Source of the DNA: Nibribacter roseus
GTDB taxonomy: Bacteria > Bacteroidota > Bacteroidia > Cytophagales > Hymenobacteraceae
Direction of reading: 5' to 3'
Assembly (NCBI RefSeq): GCF_042662225.1
Contig: NZ_JBHSYQ010000003.1
Coordinates: 1,240,001 to 1,304,000 of the forward strand
Length of the DNA stretch: 64,000 bases
The notes under the pieces are model-generated. The model made no database searches. It saw only the letters and a list, made by a program, of their open reading frames with translations, and was not told the origin of the DNA. Shown piece by piece: positions 49,932 through 59,568 of this stretch (position 1 is the stretch's first letter; each line of letters opens with the position of its first letter). A program made the position numbers and the translations under genes.

Positions 49932-50723
49932 ATGTTTGAAGTCTTTTCTAGCCCTGATGTTTGGCTAAGCTTGCTCACTCTTACCTTTATGGAGGTGGTG
50001 TTGGGTATAGACAATATTGTCTTTATCTCTATTGTGGTGTCGCGGCTGCCAAAAGAGCAGCAGGCGAAAGGACGCACCATAGGACTCATGCTGGCGCTGG
50101 TGTTCCGGATTATTCTGCTGTCTTTTATCAGCTACATAGTAAACGCCAACCAACCGCTCTTTACCTGGAACCTGTTCTGGCTAGATGAGCCGTTTGCCGT
50201 TTCATGGCGCGACATCATTCTGTTTGGCGGAGGCTTGTTCCTGCTGGCCAAAAGCACTACCGAAATCCATAACAAACTGGAAGGCGAAGAAGAGAGCCAT
50301 GGCCCATCTGGCGGTACGGCTACCATGGGTAAAATTCTGATTCAGATTATCATGGTAGACATTGTCTTCTCTTTTGACTCTATTTTAACCGCGGTAGGCT
50401 TGGTAGACCACATAAGTGTCATGATTGTGGCCGTGGTCATCTCAATGGGTATCATGCTGGCGTTCGCCAAAGTGGTGAGTGATTTTGTGAACAACCACCC
50501 AACCGTGAAAATGCTGGCCCTTTCGTTCCTGATTCTGATTGGGGTGATGCTCATGGTAGAGGCTCTGCACGCGCATATTCCTAAGGGCTACATCTATTTC
50601 GCCATGTTCTTCTCATTGGTAGTAGAGATGCTGAACATGAAGCTCCGCAAGAAAACACAGCCAGTGCAACTGCGCCAAAGCGACATTGTGGAAACTGACA
50701 GCAGCCCGAATTCGACTATGTAA
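49932..50723 (+). CDS. TerC-family integral membrane protein
   Basis: The 263-residue protein has about seven membrane helices. The family motifs are present: LTFMEVVLGIDNIVFISIVV in the first helix and IMVDIVFSFDSILTAVGLVD in the middle. Their acidic residues (E and D in LGIDN; D in FSFDS) are thought to bind metal. TerC proteins are linked to manganese efflux and tellurite resistance. I see no yybP-ykoY-type riboswitch in the 125-bp upstream gap. A strong terminator follows. Confidence 0.93.
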   Translation: MFEVFSSPDVWLSLLTLTFMEVVLGIDNIVFISIVVSRLPKEQQAKGRTIGLMLALVFRIILLSFISYIVNANQPLFTWNLFWLDEPFAVSWRDIILFGGGLFLLAKSTTEIHNKLEGEEESHGPSGGTATMGKILIQIIMVDIVFSFDSILTAVGLVDHISVMIVAVVISMGIMLAFAKVVSDFVNNHPTVKMLALSFLILIGVMLMVEALHAHIPKGYIYFAMFFSLVVEMLNMKLRKKTQPVQLRQSDIVETDSSPNSTM

Positions 50724-50747
50724 TTTCTTACCAATATTTTGAGTTAT

Positions 50748-50788
50748 GAAAAGAGCGGAAACCGTTTTAACGGTTTCCGCTCTTTTTT
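50748..50788. terminator. Terminator after the TerC gene
   Basis: The stem AAAAGAGCGGAAACCG pairs with CGGTTTCCGCTCTTTT around a short TTTTAA-type loop and is followed by further Ts. Confidence 0.9.
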
Positions 50789-50813
50789 TACCCCTCCTAT
50801 AACTGCGAAAGAA

Positions 50814-50855
50814 GCTGGTTTTGCTCTATATTCAAAAAATAGAGCCTAAAGCTCA
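50814..50855. repeat. Intergenic palindromic element, copy 19 (degenerate)
   Basis: CTGGTTTTGCTCTATATTC, AA, then AAAATAGAGCCTAAAGCTCAG keeps the family layout. The inner pair GCTCTAT/ATAGAGC is good. Confidence 0.45.
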
Positions 50856-51136
50856 GTTTTAGGCAAAGTGAATGTCAAAGTCTGGAGGAAGTCTATAATG
50901 TTAGGTATCAATACTTAGTTGTGAAATATTTTAATTAACCTATTTCAATATTGAAAATAAATTATTTTATTAGACATGAAAAATAGCTTTTAGAGCAGTT
51001 CTTGAAAGGGAGATAGGGCGCTACTTGTAGTGGCCAAGGGGGAGATTCTCTAATTGGGGCTTTATTTGAATATGAGTACTATTCTTAGCTTCTCACATAT
51101 AACGAACTAACACTTTTTTACCCTTATCTCCTTTTT

Positions 51137-52183
51137 ATGAAAAAACTTTACTCCCCAGATTCTTCACGGGTGGTGGTAGGATCTTTACTGCCTAACCTAA
51201 AAAAAATGGCCCTGCCGCTTATGGTGGCCTTACTCTCTGCTGGCTCTGCCCTTAGTCAGGATTTTGCCGATCATTTGGTGATTAGTGAGGTGTCAGGTGG
51301 CGGCGGGAATCCAGATGCTCCCTACAACTCAGATTATATTGAACTTTATAACCCCACGTCCGCTGACATCAGTATCAACGATTGGTCGGTGCAATATTCC
51401 CCTGCAGACGGAACTTCTTGGTCTGCCACTCCACTTACCGGCACTGTAAAGTCTAAAGGGTACTTTCTTATTAAGTTATACACAGGTAACGGCTTGGCAG
51501 ATTTGCCTCATTTTGATTTGCAAGGTGGTACTTCCATTGCTTCTTTGCGTGGGAAAGTAGTGTTGGTTAACACCACTACTCCTGTGGAAGGAGCTAATCC
51601 TGAGGGGGCGCATATTATTGATAAGGTTGGTTGGGGCCAAACAGGTACAGCGGCTACTGGGTTTGAGGGAATGCCTGCCCCAACGTCTAATACTACCTCG
51701 GTGCTGGAAAGAAAAGCCTTTGCCACTTCCACCGCTGAATCTATGGGACCTAATGGGGAAGACGTTAACCAAGGCAACGGGTATGACTCTAATAACAATA
51801 ATCAAGATTTCGTAATTACTGGAACGCCAAGTCCTCAATACTCTGGCTCACCTACTGAATCACCTACAGTGGCGAGTGCAGGTGAAGAATTAGCAGGGGC
51901 CGGATTACCTAAAAGTTTTGTTCTTTCTGCCGTGTTTCCTAATCCTGTGCAGGCAGAGGGTACAATAAAATTTGGCTTGCCAAAGGCATCTGCCGTGCAA
52001 TTCATGCTGTACTCTGCGGCTGGCGCAAAAGTTCAGGAGAAAAAACTAGGCACTTTTGCAGCAGGTTATCATGAGGTAAAGGCTTTCTCGGTGACTGAAA
52101 ACAAATTGGCCCCTGGTGCCTACATACTGCGCCTGACTTCAAACAGCGGCACAGTATCAGAACGGGTAGTGATCACAAGATAA
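51137..52183 (+). CDS. Lamin-tail-domain protein with T9SS type A sorting domain
   Basis: The 348-residue protein has an N-terminal export signal (MALPLMVALLSAGSALSQ after a 30-residue leader), one lamin-tail domain starting DHLVISEVSGGGGNPD at about 46 with the hallmarks DYIELYNPTS, LNDWSVQYS-type strand, GYFLIKLYTGNG, KVVLVNTTTPVEGANP and GNGYDSNNNNQDFV. It ends with a sorting domain (FVLSAVFPNPVQAEG to SERVVITR). The type IX system should export it. It is a short paralogue of the next gene, with which it shares signal, domain and sorting sequence. Confidence 0.9.
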   Translation: MKKLYSPDSSRVVVGSLLPNLKKMALPLMVALLSAGSALSQDFADHLVISEVSGGGGNPDAPYNSDYIELYNPTSADISINDWSVQYSPADGTSWSATPLTGTVKSKGYFLIKLYTGNGLADLPHFDLQGGTSIASLRGKVVLVNTTTPVEGANPEGAHIIDKVGWGQTGTAATGFEGMPAPTSNTTSVLERKAFATSTAESMGPNGEDVNQGNGYDSNNNNQDFVITGTPSPQYSGSPTESPTVASAGEELAGAGLPKSFVLSAVFPNPVQAEGTIKFGLPKASAVQFMLYSAAGAKVQEKKLGTFAAGYHEVKAFSVTENKLAPGAYILRLTSNSGTVSERVVITR

Positions 52184-52242
52184 TGATGAAGGCTTGCCTG
52201 CTAATAATGAGATCAGGAAGGCACCACCACCCGCTTTAAGAT

Positions 52243-52281
52243 AACAAGGTGCCTCTAGAGTACATCGAGAGGCACCTTGTT
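52243..52281. terminator. Hairpin after the first lamin-tail gene
   Basis: Arms AACAAGGTGCCTCT and AGAGGCACCTTGTT are perfect over 14 bp with an 11-base loop. No long T-run follows. Confidence 0.7.
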
Positions 52282-52335
52282 GGAATAGGTCATGAATTTT
52301 TAGTTTTGCCTTTTGTCTGTTAGCTGGGTGTCAAA

Positions 52336-52376
52336 GTTTTAACTGCTCTTTCAAAAAAATAAGCTAAGTTTAGCAG
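52336..52376. repeat. Intergenic palindromic element, copy 20 (degenerate)
   Basis: The sequence GTTTTAACTGCTCTTTC then AAAAAAATAAGCTAAGTTTAGCAG keeps the layout but is weakly matched; the copy is uncertain. Confidence 0.35.
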
Positions 52377-52546
52377 TGGGAATGCTGCATACTTATAAAT
52401 AGGCAAAGAAGTGAAACTTGCGCCAGCCATCAGGAACGGATAAGGCAGCAAAGTTCCGAATGCTTATGTCTTCTCTGATAATAAAAGCTCCAATTGCATA
52501 TACCTTTTCAACAACCATAACTCTTACTTTTTAACCTTAATTCTTT

Positions 52547-55500
52547 ATGCTAAAACTTTACCAGCAGAGTTTTGACAGTGCTGCTCTAAGGGCTGTTCTG
52601 CCTAAACTGAAACAGATCCTTTTCCTGCTAATTTTTGCTCTTTGTTTCTCAGGAATGGCAAACGGGCAAATGGCCAATCATGTAGTAATAAGTGAGGTGT
52701 ATGGCGGCGGCGGAAACAATGGAGCAACTTTTAAAAATGACTTCATTGAGTTGTATAATCCTACTGATGCTCCCGTAAGTCTGAATGGTTGGTCAGTGCA
52801 GTATGCGTCTGCAACAGGAACTACATGGAACAATAAAGTAAACTTACCTGATGTTACTATTCCGGCTAAAGGCTTTTACCTGATAAAGGGTGCAGCAGGT
52901 ACTGGAACTACAATGCCAGATTTGCCGGCTTTTGATCTTGAAACCAACATTAACTTAGCTGGTAGTAACGGTAAAGTAGCTTTGGTAAGTAGCACCACTG
53001 AATTGACAGGAGCCAATCCTACTAGTACTACCATTATAGATCTAGTAGGTTACGGTACTGTTAATGGCTATGAAGGAACGGGAGCTGCGCCAGCTGCTTC
53101 TAACTCCACGTCTGTTGAGAGAAAAGCAAACAGCACTTCTACAACCACTTCTATGGCAGCCGGTGGTGATGACGCTAAAAAAGGCAATGGCTTTGACAGC
53201 AATAACAACAACGCTGATTTTATTGTGTCAAGCACGCCTACGCCCCAGCATTTGGGTTCCGGTACTGAGCCAGCTATTATTCGCGTAGTAATTAGCGAGG
53301 TATACGGTGGTGGCGGAAACGTTGGTGCACCATATAAAAGTGACTTTGTTGAGCTGTATAACCCAACCAATCAAGCTATTGATTTAACGGGTTGGTCTAT
53401 TCAGGAAGCAGATGCCACTGGTTCAAACTGGGCTAAGACAAATTTGCCAGCTAAATCTATTCCAGCAAAAGGTTATTTCCTGTTCAGGGGAGCCACCGGA
53501 GATGGTGAAGCAGATCTTCCAACTGCTGATGACAGCCATAACGGGCTTAGTATTTCTGCATTAGGCGGTAAAGTGGTATTGGTGAAAAACAATACTTTAG
53601 TTACTGGCAACAACCCTACCGGTGATCATATAGTTGATAAAATAGGTTGGGGTACGGCCAACGATTTTGAAACAGCTGCTGGTCCAGCCACTTCTATCTC
53701 TACCTCTATAGAAAGAAAAGCTACCAACACCTCTACCCGAGCATCTATGGCTGCGGGCGGAACAGACTATGAAAGAGGCAACGGGTTTGACAGCAATGAC
53801 AACAGCTTTGACTTTGTAATATCCAGTGTGCCCAATCCGCAGAATATGAGTTCTTCTATTGAAGAGCCTGCCGCTTTGGTGCCTGTTGTTGTGCCTACTT
53901 TGAATACTGCGGTTGTAGAGGATGTAAATGCCAAAACGGCTACTTTAGGTGGTGATGTAACCCTGAATGGTGGTGCAAAAGTTACTGAAAGAGGCGTTGT
54001 TTACGTAGCTAGTGCCACAGCCGTAGAACCTACCATAGGTACAGCCGGCCATATACAAGACGCCAATAGCTCTGCCGGGGAAGGTGCATTCACTGAAGTG
54101 ATTTCTGGTCTGACACCAAATACAAAATATTATGTTCGGGCGTATGCTGTCAATTCAGCGGGTACTTCTTATGGGCAGGTAGAAGAATTTACCACTACCG
54201 TTGCCAGTGCTAACGCCAACCTGGCCGGACTGCAGATTAGCTCAGGTACATTCAACCCTGCTTTTGATCCGGCTACTACCAGCTATGCCGTTGCAGTGAA
54301 TCACTACACCACATTGGTTAGTTTTATTCCAGTTCTGGAAGATGACAATGCCACCATCACGATCAATGGCACAGCGGTCTCAAACGGAGCAACTTCTGCC
54401 CCTGTGAATTTAGCAGTTGGAGACAACACCATTACTGTGGTAGTGACAGCAGAAGATGGCACCACTACACAATCTTATGCTATTAATGTTAACCGCCCGG
54501 CATCCGATGAAACCGGAGGAATAGCCAATCATGTGGTGATCAGTGAGGTGTCAGGAGGAGGCGCAAACACACCCTCTCCTTATAAAGAAGACTACATAGA
54601 GCTGTACAACCCTACTTCTGCAGATGTGGTGCTTGATGATTGGTCTTTGCAATTCTCGACCCAAACCGGAACCACCTGGACCAAACTCCCGCTTAGCGGC
54701 ACGATTAAGCCTAAAAGCTATTTCTTGTTAGTAGGTGCCACCGGTAACGGCGGAGCTTCTGTGCCTTACGCTGATATTATCAACACTTCCTTAAGTACCG
54801 CTGCTTTAAGAGGTAAAGTAGTGTTGGTCAGCAATAACGAAACAGTTACTGGCGCCAACCCAACCGGTGCACACATTGTAGACAAAGTTGGTTGGGGTAA
54901 TGACGGAGCTAACAGGGCTACAGGGTATGAGGGTGCTCCCGCCCCAGTGGCTACTACTACAGGTGCCGTTGAGAGAAAAGCTACTGCCTCGTCAACTGTA
55001 GAAACTATGGCTGCAGGTGGAGCTGATGCCCGCAAAGGCAACGGTTTTGACAGCGATGTAAACAGCTTTGACTTTATGATCGCTACCACTCAAAACCCAC
55101 AATATTCCGGTTCTGCTACGGAAGGCCTGGAAATACCAACGGTAGTCAGCGCAACGGCAACTGCTGTAGCCAGTAACAGCGCCACCTTAGGTGGAAACGT
55201 TACTGAGGCGGGTGCTTCTGACGTAACAGAAAGAGGAGTAGTGTACATGGCTAGTTCCTCGGCTGCTGTTCCATTTATAGGAACTACCGGCGCTGTGAAA
55301 GCAGCGCATGACCAAAATGGAGCCGGTGAATTCTCGGCGCAGATAGCAGGTCTGAACAGCATGACCACCTATTACGCCAGAGCATATGCCATCAATGCGG
55401 CTGGTACCGCCTACGGCGATGTCTTCTCCTTCACCACCCCGGCCTCTACAAATGCCAGCCTTTCTGGCTTGGCGTTAAGTTCCGGAAAACTTTCTCCTGC

Positions 55501-57598
55501 GTTTGATGCGGCAACCCTGAGCTACAGCGCTTCTGTTTCTTCGGCTACCACTTCTATTATGATTACGCCTACCGTGGCCGATGCTGGCGCTTCTGTTACC
55601 ATAAATGGCCAAAGTGTGGCCAGCGGCAGCGCTTCTAGTGAAATTGCCCTGAAGTCTGGTGCCAATGCAATTGATGTGGTAGTTACCGCTCAAGATGGTA
55701 CTACTACCAGCACCTACACCATTAGGGTGAACAGAGCGCTGACAGATCACTTAGTGATAAGTGAAGTATACGGAGGAGCCGGTAACGCTGGCGCTCTTTA
55801 CTCTTCAGACTATGTAGAGCTGTACAACCCTACTGATCAGGATATAGTAATGGAAAACTGGTCTATTCAATATGCGGGCTCTACCAGCTCTTCATGGGCG
55901 GTGCATACTATTTCTGGTACTGTTAAAGCCAAGGGTTACTTCCTGGTGAAAGAATTAGGTAGCTCAGGTGCTTCAGCCATTCCAACGCCAGATGCCTCTG
56001 GTTCATTAAACATATCAGGTTTTAGAGGAAAAATATTGTTGGCGAACAACAACACTGCCGTTACCGGAGCCAATCCAACTGATGCTCAGATTGTTGATTT
56101 ACTTGGCTGGGGTGAGGCGAACGCCGCGGGTACAGTCGGTGCCGCCAATGGTTATGAAACGTTCCGTGCGCCTAATACAAATGAGTTGACTGCCCTTGAA
56201 AGAAAAGCTAACAACTATTCAACAGCTGCTACCATGGCAGCAGGTGGTGCAGATGAGCTCAAAGGCAATGGCTTTGACAGCAACGACAATAGCTTTGACT
56301 TTGTACTGTCTACACCAAACCCTCAGAATTCTAGCTCGGCTACAGAAGAAATGTCCAGCGAGATGATGGCACCGGTGGCTCCAACTGTAACCACTGCCAC
56401 TGCCAGCAACATAACGGGTGTGGGTGCTACCTTAGGTGGAGATGTGACCGCTAACGGCGGAGCGAAAGTTACGGAGCGTGGTGTGGTCTACGTGGCCAGT
56501 GAAACAGCTGTAGAACCAACCATAGGTACTGATGGTCATGTGAAAGATAGCTTTACCACCGGAGGTTCAGGTGTGTTCTCTGAAACCATTTCAGGGCTTG
56601 CCTTCAACACCAAATACTATGTAAGAGCGTATGCCATGAATGAAGTGGGTACATCTTACGGAGCGGTACAAGAGTTTACTACTGCTGCGGCCTCTACTAA
56701 TGCTGATTTAGCCAACCTGACCATTAGCGCCGGTACTCTTACTCCTGATTTTGATGCGGCTACTTTGTCCTACACAGCTACGGTGCCATTTTCAACTACT
56801 TCTTTAACGGTAACGCCTACTTTAGCCGATGCCAATGCGCAGGTTACGGTAAATGGCTCACCTTTAACGGGAGCCACCGGTTCAGCTGACGTTCCGTTGG
56901 TCGTTGGAGACAATACCATTACCATTGTGGTTACGGCACAAGACGGTGCTACAACTAAAACCTACACCGTGGCGGTAAATAGAGCTGCGGCCTCTACCAA
57001 TGCAGCGCTTTCTGGGTTGGCTCTGAGTGCCGGAACTTTAACTCCAGCTTTTGATGCCGCTACCATGAACTACACCGCATCTGTAGCCAATAGTGTTACT
57101 TCAATGACAGTAACCCCAACCGTAGCCGACGAGACTGCAACCGTTACGGTTAACGGTACTGCCGTTGCCAGCGGAAGCGCCTCTGGCAACATAGACTTGG
57201 CTGTAGGCGAAAATACCATCACTACTGTGGTAACAGCACAAGACGGTACAACCGTAAATACGTACACGGTAGTAGTGAACAGAGCGTCTTTAACTTCTAT
57301 TAGTGGTAATTTTGGCACTCCAGCCGTGTTCGTGCTGACCTCGGTTTACCCTAACCCAATGGCAACTGAAGGTGCCGTTAAATTTGGTTTGGCCAAGCCT
57401 TCTGCTGTTCAGCTGGAAGTGTTCTCGTTGAACGGCGTAAAAGTGTTGTCAAAAGACCTAGGCACCTTTGCGGCCGGAAGCCATGACGTTACCTGGTTCT
57501 CCCCTGAAAACTCTTCAACGTTGGCTCCGGGTGTATACGTACTTCGCCTGGTGTCTAACAGCGGAACTGTTTCTAAGCGCTTTGTAGTAACTAGATAA
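52547..57598 (+). CDS. Large modular lamin-tail/cadherin-like protein with T9SS type A sorting domain
   Basis: The 1683-residue protein has a signal peptide (LFLLIFALCFSGMANGQ, about 25-41), then four lamin-tail domains starting near 43, 243, 659 and 1065 (each with VVISEVYGGGGN-type opening and ELYNPT), three FN3-like units near 446, 863 and 1278 (GGDVTLNGGAKVTERGVVYV), four cadherin-like beta-sandwich units near 555, 967, 1383 and 1483 (LSSGKLSPAFDAATLSY-type), and a sorting domain from about 1589 ending SKRFVVTR. Domain order L-L-F-C-L-F-C-L-F-C-C suggests duplication of an L-F-C block. No nuclease motif is seen, so a structural or adhesive surface role is likely. Confidence 0.9.
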   Translation: MLKLYQQSFDSAALRAVLPKLKQILFLLIFALCFSGMANGQMANHVVISEVYGGGGNNGATFKNDFIELYNPTDAPVSLNGWSVQYASATGTTWNNKVNLPDVTIPAKGFYLIKGAAGTGTTMPDLPAFDLETNINLAGSNGKVALVSSTTELTGANPTSTTIIDLVGYGTVNGYEGTGAAPAASNSTSVERKANSTSTTTSMAAGGDDAKKGNGFDSNNNNADFIVSSTPTPQHLGSGTEPAIIRVVISEVYGGGGNVGAPYKSDFVELYNPTNQAIDLTGWSIQEADATGSNWAKTNLPAKSIPAKGYFLFRGATGDGEADLPTADDSHNGLSISALGGKVVLVKNNTLVTGNNPTGDHIVDKIGWGTANDFETAAGPATSISTSIERKATNTSTRASMAAGGTDYERGNGFDSNDNSFDFVISSVPNPQNMSSSIEEPAALVPVVVPTLNTAVVEDVNAKTATLGGDVTLNGGAKVTERGVVYVASATAVEPTIGTAGHIQDANSSAGEGAFTEVISGLTPNTKYYVRAYAVNSAGTSYGQVEEFTTTVASANANLAGLQISSGTFNPAFDPATTSYAVAVNHYTTLVSFIPVLEDDNATITINGTAVSNGATSAPVNLAVGDNTITVVVTAEDGTTTQSYAINVNRPASDETGGIANHVVISEVSGGGANTPSPYKEDYIELYNPTSADVVLDDWSLQFSTQTGTTWTKLPLSGTIKPKSYFLLVGATGNGGASVPYADIINTSLSTAALRGKVVLVSNNETVTGANPTGAHIVDKVGWGNDGANRATGYEGAPAPVATTTGAVERKATASSTVETMAAGGADARKGNGFDSDVNSFDFMIATTQNPQYSGSATEGLEIPTVVSATATAVASNSATLGGNVTEAGASDVTERGVVYMASSSAAVPFIGTTGAVKAAHDQNGAGEFSAQIAGLNSMTTYYARAYAINAAGTAYGDVFSFTTPASTNASLSGLALSSGKLSPAFDAATLSYSASVSSATTSIMITPTVADAGASVTINGQSVASGSASSEIALKSGANAIDVVVTAQDGTTTSTYTIRVNRALTDHLVISEVYGGAGNAGALYSSDYVELYNPTDQDIVMENWSIQYAGSTSSSWAVHTISGTVKAKGYFLVKELGSSGASAIPTPDASGSLNISGFRGKILLANNNTAVTGANPTDAQIVDLLGWGEANAAGTVGAANGYETFRAPNTNELTALERKANNYSTAATMAAGGADELKGNGFDSNDNSFDFVLSTPNPQNSSSATEEMSSEMMAPVAPTVTTATASNITGVGATLGGDVTANGGAKVTERGVVYVASETAVEPTIGTDGHVKDSFTTGGSGVFSETISGLAFNTKYYVRAYAMNEVGTSYGAVQEFTTAAASTNADLANLTISAGTLTPDFDAATLSYTATVPFSTTSLTVTPTLADANAQVTVNGSPLTGATGSADVPLVVGDNTITIVVTAQDGATTKTYTVAVNRAAASTNAALSGLALSAGTLTPAFDAATMNYTASVANSVTSMTVTPTVADETATVTVNGTAVASGSASGNIDLAVGENTITTVVTAQDGTTVNTYTVVVNRASLTSISGNFGTPAVFVLTSVYPNPMATEGAVKFGLAKPSAVQLEVFSLNGVKVLSKDLGTFAAGSHDVTWFSPENSSTLAPGVYVLRLVSNSGTVSKRFVVTR

Positions 57599-57632
57599 TT
57601 GAACGTGCAAGATTTTTGCACTAACCTGCTTC

Positions 57633-57665
57633 AAAAGCTCCTGGCATTGCCAGGAGCTTTTTTTT
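57633..57665 (+). terminator. Strong intrinsic terminator after the large lamin-tail gene
   Basis: AAAAGCTCCTGGC pairs with GCCAGGAGCTTTT around ATT, followed by a run of eight Ts. Confidence 0.95.
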
Positions 57666-57752
57666 GTGTGTCTTGCCTAAACGGTCTGCTATTTTCATTC
57701 TGTTGCCATTTGGCAGGGAGGCCTCATGAAAAGTATAAATAGATAAGAAAGA

Positions 57753-57790
57753 CGTTTTAGCCTAGTTTTTCTGAAAACAGGGCTAAAACG
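57753..57790. repeat. Intergenic palindromic element, copy 21
   Basis: The copy reads CGTTTTAGCCTAGTTTTTC, TG, then AAAACAGGGCTAAAACG. Confidence 0.7.
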
Positions 57791-57960
57791 AGTGCCTTGT
57801 ACAGGTAAACTTCAGGAAAGAGTTGTAGCAATGGTTTGGCAGGAAGCATAGAATTAATAATTTTAGATTTTCCGGCTCAGGAGTGGCAGGCTGTATGGCT
57901 TTGAGCCTTCCTGTAGCGGGTTCACTAACAATTGTAAAACTCTTTTCAACTAACACCGCC

Positions 57961-59094
57961 ATGAACAACCCCATCTGGATAATGACCTCAGCTTTTGACC
58001 AATTAACCTTAGACGAAGTAATTGTAAAAGCAAAGGAAGTAGGAGTGCAGGGGCTGGATGTGTGCGTGTTCAGAAAAGACGGCACCCGCGATGACTTTGT
58101 AGCCACCCACCTGAATTATGAGAGTTTTGAGCCGGAAGATGCAAAGGCGCTGTTGGAGAAATTCAACCAAAACCGTCTGAGACTATCATTGGGAGCGTTT
58201 GACAACCTGATTGGGGGAGACCCGGCAGAACGCGTGAAAAACCAGAACCACCTGCTCAGGCTCATTCGGATGGCGCACCTCTTGGGCGGCGATGCCAATG
58301 ATGTAAAGGTAGGCACCTTTGTAGGCTACAACCATGACCTCGGAAACCAAGAAAACGGCTTCCAGAAAAATCTGGAAGAGTACGCCCGCATCTTTACCCC
58401 TATCATAAAATATGCGGAAGATTTAGGCGTGACCGTGCTGTATGAGAATTGCCCCATGGAAGGCTGGCGTTCCGCTGGCTATACCGGTACATTCAACAAT
58501 CTTCCTGGCGTGCTGGCGGCGCGTAAACTTATGTACCAGCTTATTCCCAGCAAAGCCCACGGCGAAATCTACGACCCATCACATGACGTTTGGCAGCATG
58601 TAGACCCAAGTCAGGTAATTCAGCACACAGACATGGGGCGCCTGCACCGCATACACGTAAAAGGCACCCGCAACGGAAACAATGTGTACTGGGGCAACAT
58701 GTACCCCTTGCAAAAAGTAGATTCCCAGTTGGCGCAAAATGCCGGAGTACCCACCGCACAGCACGAGTGGGACCGTCATAACTATGAGGCAATGCTACCC
58801 GGTTTCGGAGGTTCTGACAGCATGGATTGGAGGGCCTTTGTGAATACCTTAAAGCAAAAAGGCTTTACCGGCCCCTTTGAAATTGAAAATGAAGCCAGCC
58901 TGTCAAAAGGAACCGGTAACATGGGTGCTATCATGCAAGGCTACAAGGCTACCACCCTTAATCTGGCGCCCATGCTATGGGAGCTTACCCAAGACGGCTA
59001 CCAGTATCCAGAAAACGGATTTCAGGAGTTAAAGCAGGAGGTGGTAAAAGATACTCCGTTGGTTACCATGCAAGACTTAGGTGTGAAAGAGTAA
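57961..59094 (+). CDS. Sugar phosphate isomerase/epimerase-type TIM-barrel protein
   Basis: I choose the ATG at 57961 (377 residues, MNNPIWIMTSAFDQLTLDEV). The xylose-isomerase-like TIM barrel is shown by VGVQGLDVCVFRKDG, LGVTVLYENCPMEG (metal-binding Glu), DPSHDVWQHVDP, HTDMGRLHRIHVKGT and FTGPFEIENEASL, which supply the Glu-Asp-His-Glu metal ligands of the family. Reaction and substrate are unknown; relatives isomerise or epimerise keto sugars or act as lyases on 3-keto sugars. It opens the cluster with the GMC and Gfo/Idh/MocA oxidoreductases but is separated from them by 474 bp and a palindromic element, so it is probably a separate transcript. Confidence 0.88.
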   Translation: MNNPIWIMTSAFDQLTLDEVIVKAKEVGVQGLDVCVFRKDGTRDDFVATHLNYESFEPEDAKALLEKFNQNRLRLSLGAFDNLIGGDPAERVKNQNHLLRLIRMAHLLGGDANDVKVGTFVGYNHDLGNQENGFQKNLEEYARIFTPIIKYAEDLGVTVLYENCPMEGWRSAGYTGTFNNLPGVLAARKLMYQLIPSKAHGEIYDPSHDVWQHVDPSQVIQHTDMGRLHRIHVKGTRNGNNVYWGNMYPLQKVDSQLAQNAGVPTAQHEWDRHNYEAMLPGFGGSDSMDWRAFVNTLKQKGFTGPFEIENEASLSKGTGNMGAIMQGYKATTLNLAPMLWELTQDGYQYPENGFQELKQEVVKDTPLVTMQDLGVKE

Positions 59095-59568
59095 CGGCTT
59101 CTCACTTTACTGAGTCTCATTTTCCCGAAGCCCCTGTTTCTGGCCTGTTTTCTTAAAAACAGGCCAGAAACAGGAGCTTCGGAAATTATAGCTTGCACTC
59201 AGGCCTCATTTCTTTTCTGCTTCTCCACTTGCAGAACAGCTAATAGTCTGTCTGTAGTGAAGGGCATCCCTTAAGAAGAAGAAATGCAGGAAAGGTAGAG
59301 CTACACTCGCCTACGTTATCTCTAAGCCTAACGCCTATAAGAACCCTTTTAGAATAAAGCGGCAAAACTTTATTAATTCTCTCATAAAGCCTGCTGTTTA
59401 AGAAAGGTGGTTTGCTTTTCAGGATTTAAAAAATTATTATTAAAAGTCTTTTCTGTTGCTATCCTTTTAACAAAGGCAGAGAAGAAAGGTCTAATGTTGG
59501 CATTGCGGCATTTTACTTTCCTAAAACCAAACCTGAAAACCCTTATACTACTAAGCTAACAAAAGCAT
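59095..59568. other. Gap upstream of the GMC oxidoreductase gene
   Basis: The 474-bp gap has a palindromic element near its start (59125-59182). The remaining about 385 bp is AT-rich and must hold the cluster promoter, but I see no good TTTG/TAnnTTTG pair, no tRNA and no convincing frame. Confidence 0.5.
59125..59182. repeat. Intergenic palindromic element, copy 22, with extended arms
   Basis: CCGAAGC, then CCCTGTTTCTGGCCTGTTTTC, TT, AAAAACAGGCCAGAAACAGG, then GCTTCGG. The inner 20 bp and the outer CCGAAGC/GCTTCGG pair perfectly, with one small mismatch between them. Confidence 0.85.

Larger units (their letters stand above)
50724..51136. other. Gap between the TerC gene and the first lamin-tail gene
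   Basis: The 413-bp gap has a terminator (50748-50788), a degenerate palindromic element (50814-50855) and about 280 bp of AT-rich sequence without a convincing frame. Its end resembles the leader of the second lamin-tail gene (see findings). Confidence 0.5.
52184..52546. other. Gap between the two lamin-tail genes
   Basis: The gap has a strong terminator (52243-52281), a degenerate palindromic element (about 52336-52376) and about 165 bp of leader sequence. The final 40 bp resemble those before the previous gene. Confidence 0.5.
57599..57960. other. Gap between the lamin-tail gene and the sugar-oxidation cluster
   Basis: The gap holds the terminator at 57633, a palindromic element at 57753-57790 and about 170 bp of leader. 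A longer frame continues upstream of the TIM-barrel ATG at 57961 to 57883, but those extra residues are not family-like. Confidence 0.5.

Noticed and set aside
57883..57960. Longer start for the TIM-barrel protein
   Set aside because: The added residues (MAGCMALSLPVAGSLTIVKL...) might look like a signal peptide, but they lie in leader sequence and the family-like start is MNNPIWIMTSAF. An exported form is not fully excluded.
59183..59568. tRNA or small RNA in the long gap before the GMC gene
   Set aside because: I could not fold a cloverleaf or find a strong hairpin followed by a T-run.
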